Shown: in pieces, positions 60,757-64,000 of the stretch
Position numbering within the stretch: the first letter of the stretch is position 1
Layout of the letters: each line of letters starts with the position of its first letter
Assembly: GCF_004376845.1 (NCBI RefSeq)
Contig: NZ_SNUW01000009.1
Coordinates: 62,001 to 126,000, forward strand
Origin: Psychromonas algarum
GTDB lineage: Bacteria > Pseudomonadota > Gammaproteobacteria > Enterobacterales > Psychromonadaceae
DNA length: 64,000 nt
Direction: 5' to 3'
Made by a program: the position numbers and the translations under genes
Notes under the pieces: model-generated
The model's input: only the letters and a program-made list of their open reading frames with translations
Told to the model about the DNA's origin: nothing
Database searches by the model: none

Positions 60757-61092
60757 ATGGAAGCTTTAGCTAAACATTTATACGCTCGTTCTTCAGCTCA
60801 GAAAGCGCGTTTGGTGGCAGATCAAGTACGTGGTCTTCCAGTAGAAAAAGCACTAGAACTTTTATCATACAGCCCTAAGAAAGCTGCTGTTTTGATTAAA
60901 AAAGTTGTAGATTCTGCAATTGCAAACGCCGAGCATAATGAAGGCGCTGATGTTGATGAGCTAGTTATCACAAAAATTTGTGTTGACGAAGGTCCAACAA
61001 TGAAGCGTATCATGCCGCGTGCGAAAGGCCGTGCCGATCGCATTATGAAGCGTTCTTGCCATATCACAGTAGTGGTATCAGACAGGGGTTAA
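60757..61092 (+). CDS. rplV: 50S ribosomal protein L22
   Basis: L22 lines the exit tunnel with its long beta hairpin; changes there give macrolide resistance. The 111-residue protein has [20 protein letters not shown], and the hairpin segment [20 protein letters not shown] is intact. Confidence 0.98.
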   Translation: MEALAKHLYARSSAQKARLVADQVRGLPVEKALELLSYSPKKAAVLIKKVVDSAIANAEHNEGADVDELVITKICVDEGPTMKRIMPRAKGRADRIMKRSCHITVVVSDRG

Positions 61093-61095
61093 ACA

Positions 61096-61785
61096 ATGGG
61101 ACAGAAAGTTCATCCTAACGGTATTCGCCTAGGTATCACTAAAGCATTTAGCTCTACTTGGTATGCAGGCAAAAAAGATTTTGCAGATAACTTATACAGT
61201 GATTTTCAAATCCGTAAATTCTTAACAGAGAAATTGAAAAATGCTTCTTTGTCTAAAATTACTATTGAACGTCCAGCGAAAAGCGTACGTGTGACTATTC
61301 ACACAGCTCGTCCTGGTGTTGTAATTGGTAAAAAAGGCGAAGATGTTGAATTGCTACGCACAGCTATTGCTAAAATGGCCGGCGTTCCAGCTCAAATCAA
61401 TATCTCAGAAGTTCGTAAACCTGAACTTGACGCAAAACTAGTAGCAGATTCAATCTCTTCTCAGTTAGAGCGTCGTGTTATGTTCCGTCGTGCTATGAAG
61501 CGTGCGGTACAAAATGCTATGCGTCTAGGCGCTAAAGGTATCAAAGTTCAAGTTAGTGGTCGTCTTGGTGGTGCAGAAATCGCTCGTGACGAATGGTATC
61601 GTGAAGGTCGTGTACCTCTACATACTCTTCGTGCCGATATTGATTACTCAACATCAGAAGCATTGACTGTTTACGGTATCATTGGTGTTAAGGTTTGGAT
61701 ATTTAAAGGTGAGATTCTTGGTGGTTTACCACTTCAACAAGAAGAAGCGCCAGCTAAACCAAAACGCAAAGGTCGCGGTAAGTAG
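61096..61785 (+). CDS. rpsC: 30S ribosomal protein S3
   Basis: S3 forms the mRNA entry site and has helicase-like activity with S4 and S5. The 229-residue protein begins [20 protein letters not shown], has the KH-domain loop [12 protein letters not shown], and [20 protein letters not shown]. The gap to rplV is three bases. Confidence 0.98.
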   Translation: MGQKVHPNGIRLGITKAFSSTWYAGKKDFADNLYSDFQIRKFLTEKLKNASLSKITIERPAKSVRVTIHTARPGVVIGKKGEDVELLRTAIAKMAGVPAQINISEVRKPELDAKLVADSISSQLERRVMFRRAMKRAVQNAMRLGAKGIKVQVSGRLGGAEIARDEWYREGRVPLHTLRADIDYSTSEALTVYGIIGVKVWIFKGEILGGLPLQQEEAPAKPKRKGRGK

Positions 61786-61797
61786 GAGTAAAATCTA

Positions 61798-62208
61798 ATG
61801 ATGCAACCAAAACGTATGAAGTTCCGCAAAATGATGAAAGGCCGCAACCGTGGTCTTTCTAAAGGCGCGGAAGTAAGCTTTGGCGAATTTGGCTTAAAAG
61901 CAACTGGTCGTGGTCGAATTACTGCTCGTCAAATCGAAGCAGCACGTCGTGCAATGACTCGTCATGTTAAACGTCAAGGTAAAATCTGGATCCGTGTGTT
62001 CCCTGATAAACCGATTACTAGCAAACCGTTAGAAGTGCGCCAAGGTAAAGGTAAAGGTAACGTGGAATATTGGGTTGCTCAAACTCAGCCAGGTAAAGTT
62101 CTTTATGAAATGGAAGGTGTTCCAGAAGCATTGGCTCGTGAAGCATTTGCTCTTGCAGCAGCTAAATTGCCAGTGGCAACAACTTTCGTAACTCGTAAGG
62201 TGATGTAA
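61798..62208 (+). CDS. rplP: 50S ribosomal protein L16
   Basis: L16 organises the tRNA A-site region of the 50S. The 136-residue protein begins [19 protein letters not shown] and has [20 protein letters not shown] with the PxKP loop. The two ATG codons at the start correspond to M-L in E. coli, so the first is kept. Its stop overlaps rpmC by one base. Confidence 0.98.
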   Translation: MMQPKRMKFRKMMKGRNRGLSKGAEVSFGEFGLKATGRGRITARQIEAARRAMTRHVKRQGKIWIRVFPDKPITSKPLEVRQGKGKGNVEYWVAQTQPGKVLYEMEGVPEALAREAFALAAAKLPVATTFVTRKVM

Positions 62209-62399
62209 TGAAAGCTAACGAACTTAAAGAAAAAAGCGTTGAAGAGCTTAATGCTGAACTTCTAAACTTATTACGTGAGCAATTTAACTTACGTATGCAG
62301 TTAAACACAGGTCAGTTAGAAAAGCCGCACTCAATTAAACAAGTGCGTCGTGACATTGCCCGTGTTAAGACAGTATTAAATCAGAAGGCAGGTGCGTAA
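62208..62399 (+). CDS. rpmC: 50S ribosomal protein L29
   Basis: L29 is a 63-residue helical protein beside L23 at the tunnel exit. It begins [19 protein letters not shown] and contains [20 protein letters not shown], the family core. It is tightly packed with one-base overlaps on both sides. Confidence 0.98.
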   Translation: MKANELKEKSVEELNAELLNLLREQFNLRMQLNTGQLEKPHSIKQVRRDIARVKTVLNQKAGA

Positions 62400-62650
62400 T
62401 GAGCGAAAAGAATACTCGTACTCTTCAAGGTAAAGTAATCAGTGCAAAGATGGATAAATCTATCGTTGTTGCAGTTGAACGTAAAGTGAAGCACCCGTTA
62501 TACGGTAAATTCATGAAGCGTACTACTAAGCTACATGCACATGATGAAACAAACCAATGTAACGAAGGTGATATTGTACTAGTTAGTGAATGTCGTCCTT
62601 TATCTAAGACTAAGTCTTGGACATTGGCACAAATCGTAACCAAAGCATAA
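62399..62650 (+). CDS. rpsQ: 30S ribosomal protein S17
   Basis: S17 is a primary 16S rRNA binding protein. The 83-residue OB-fold protein has [20 protein letters not shown] and [19 protein letters not shown]. It is the last gene of the S10 operon and is followed by a clear terminator. Confidence 0.98.
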   Translation: MSEKNTRTLQGKVISAKMDKSIVVAVERKVKHPLYGKFMKRTTKLHAHDETNQCNEGDIVLVSECRPLSKTKSWTLAQIVTKA

Positions 62651-62692
62651 TTAACTGTTTTTACAGCTAATTTAATTTGATTACATAAGCGA

Positions 62693-62724
62693 AACGGTAC
62701 TCAATTTTTGAGTGCCGTTTTTTT
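62693..62724 (+). terminator. Rho-independent terminator of the S10 operon
   Basis: AACGGTACTCAA pairs with TTGAGTGCCGTT (one wobble), with a three-base loop, followed by seven T including the last stem bases. It separates the S10 and spc operons. Confidence 0.93.
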
Positions 62725-62748
62725 AGACTATCTTTCTAATAAAGTTGG

Positions 62749-62757
62749 TGGTATGAT
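62749..62757 (+). promoter_or_regulatory. Extended -10 promoter of the spc operon
   Basis: TG-G-TATGAT forms an extended -10 element followed by GCCGCTCCC, similar in layout to the spc promoter of E. coli. The -35 region (TATCTT near 62729) is poor, which an extended -10 can offset. Transcription should start near 62764. Confidence 0.65.
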
Positions 62758-62826
62758 GCCGCTCCCTGAAAATATGGGAACACGACTCAATTAGAGAGTA
62801 TCAATAGTAAATAGCGGAGCACTATA

Positions 62827-63195
62827 ATGATCCAAATGCAAAGTGTGCTAGATGTCGCCGACAATAGTGGCGCTCGACGCGTAATGTGTATTAAGGTCCT
62901 TGGTGGCTCGCATCGCCGTTATGCAGCAATCGGTGACATCATCAAAGTTTCTGTGAAGGAAGCAATTCCTCGCGGTAAAATTAAAAAAGGTGATGTTCAT
63001 TCAGCTGTGGTAGTGCGTACCAGAAAAGGTGTACGTCGTCCCGATGGTTCTGTTATTCGTTTTGATCGCAACGCTGCGGTTATCTTGAATGCAAACAACC
63101 AGCCAGTCGGTACACGTATCTTTGGCCCTGTAACCCGTGAGCTACGAAATGAAAATTTCATGAAGATAGTTTCACTGGCGCCAGAAGTACTGTAA
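62827..63195 (+). CDS. rplN: 50S ribosomal protein L14
   Basis: The first gene of the spc operon. The 122-residue protein has [40 protein letters not shown] and [20 protein letters not shown], near-identical to E. coli L14. L14 contacts 16S rRNA in bridge B8 and is the docking site of RsfS. Confidence 0.98.
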   Translation: MIQMQSVLDVADNSGARRVMCIKVLGGSHRRYAAIGDIIKVSVKEAIPRGKIKKGDVHSAVVVRTRKGVRRPDGSVIRFDRNAAVILNANNQPVGTRIFGPVTRELRNENFMKIVSLAPEVL

Positions 63196-63205
63196 GGAAC
63201 CGAAA

Positions 63206-63520
63206 ATGGCAGCAAAAATAAAACGTGACGATGAAGTAATTGTTATTGCCGGTAAAGATAAAGGTAAAACTGGGAAAGTTTCTCAAGTTTTAGCTAACGG
63301 TAAAGTAATTATTGACGGTGTAAATGTTCAAAAGAAACACCAAAAGCCAAACCCTCAAGCGGGTGTGACTGGCGGTATTATTGAACAAAATGCACCAATC
63401 GAAGTATCAAATGTTGCGATCTACAACTCGGCAACGAGTAAAGCAGATCGTGTTGGTTTTAGAATTGAAGACGGCAAAAAAGTTCGTTTCTTCAAGTCTA
63501 ATAATGAACTTGTGAAGTAA
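63206..63520 (+). CDS. rplX: 50S ribosomal protein L24
   Basis: L24 is an assembly-initiator protein with a KOW motif. The 104-residue protein has [20 protein letters not shown] and [20 protein letters not shown]. In E. coli the L24-L5 region is downstream of the S8-binding regulatory site; no such structure was examined in detail here. Confidence 0.97.
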   Translation: MAAKIKRDDEVIVIAGKDKGKTGKVSQVLANGKVIIDGVNVQKKHQKPNPQAGVTGGIIEQNAPIEVSNVAIYNSATSKADRVGFRIEDGKKVRFFKSNNELVK

Positions 63521-63532
63521 CTGGAGTTTACG

Positions 63533-64000
63533 ATGGCGAAACTGCATGATTTCTATAAAGACAACGTGGTGTCTGATTTGCAAAAGCAATTCGACTATAC
63601 GTCTGTCATGCAAGTCCCTCGAATAGAGAAAATCACCCTTAATATGGGTGTTGGTGAAGCACTGGCTGATAAAAAAGTCCTAGAGCACGCTGCGTCAGAT
63701 ATGGCAGCAATCTCTGGTCAAAAGCCAATGATCACTAAAGCACGCCGCTCTGTGGCAGGCTTCAAAATTCGTGAAGGCTACCCGATTGGTTGTAAAGTAA
63801 CACTACGTGGAGAGCGTATGTGGGATTTCTTTGAGCGTTTGGTAACAATCGCTATCCCGCGTGTACGTGATTTCCGTGGCCTGAATGCTAAGTCATTCGA
63901 TGGTCGTGGTAACTACTCTATGGGTGTTCGTGAGCAAATCATTTTCCCTGAAATCGATTACGATAAAGTTGATAAAGTACGTGGTTTAGATATCACAATT
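63533..64000 (+). CDS. rplE: 50S ribosomal protein L5, 3' end cut by the window
   Basis: L5 binds 5S rRNA and the P-site tRNA. The 156 visible codons begin [20 protein letters not shown] and include [21 protein letters not shown] and the later [19 protein letters not shown] full L5 has about 179 residues, so roughly 23 are missing beyond the window edge. GGAG precedes the ATG at 63533. Confidence 0.97.
   Translation, partial: MAKLHDFYKDNVVSDLQKQFDYTSVMQVPRIEKITLNMGVGEALADKKVLEHAASDMAAISGQKPMITKARRSVAGFKIREGYPIGCKVTLRGERMWDFFERLVTIAIPRVRDFRGLNAKSFDGRGNYSMGVREQIIFPEIDYDKVDKVRGLDITI

Overview
The window reads as one contiguous, gene-dense, AT-rich chromosome segment of a marine gammaproteobacterium. 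Gene order and protein sequences (def-fmt-rsmB-trkA, a Vibrio-type heme cluster, rsuA-tmcA, S10 and spc ribosomal operons) fit the Vibrio/Shewanella/Psychromonas range; a Psychromonas-like host is my best inference, not proven. I see no rRNA, tRNA, CRISPR array, insertion sequence or prophage.

Layout. 1-5672: def (5' end cut by the window), fmt, rsmB, trkA and trkH on +. 5696-8225: a LysR regulator convergent with rmuC and a small membrane protein. 8496-10328: glmS. 10430-13587: macAB-type export pump on the minus strand. 13833-17913: a poorly known group with two overlapping GTPase genes followed by small membrane proteins (two-TM, DUF4870-like, MAPEG-like). 17907-20617: a small membrane protein, a DMT exporter, an orphan hydratase and a possible outer-membrane protein.

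20690-31954 (minus strand) is a complete Pseudomonas-type arginine module: importer (aotJ-aotQ-aotM-aotP), AraC-type regulator argR, and the arginine succinyltransferase pathway aruC-aruF-aruG-astD-astB-astE, which turns imported arginine into glutamate and succinate. A 640-bp control region upstream carries repeated palindromic elements. 32597-38414 is a heme-uptake locus: tonB-exbB-exbD-hutB-hutC-hutD facing hutX-hutZ, with Fur-box-like sequence between them.

38718-46284: an RND efflux pair, a SulP anion transporter and a GSTCD-like methyltransferase. 46756-54302: a fatty-acid beta-oxidation operon (thiolase, hydratase/dehydrogenase, long acyl-CoA dehydrogenase) ending in an unusual PlsC-like acyltransferase/alpha-beta hydrolase fusion. 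54334-57431 (minus strand): a single-domain MGMT-like protein, rsuA and tmcA. 57529-64000: the S10 operon with a structured leader, its terminator, then the spc promoter with rplN, rplX and a truncated rplE.

The best candidates for undescribed biology are the paired GTPase locus, the acyltransferase-hydrolase fusion, and the control region upstream of the arginine importer.
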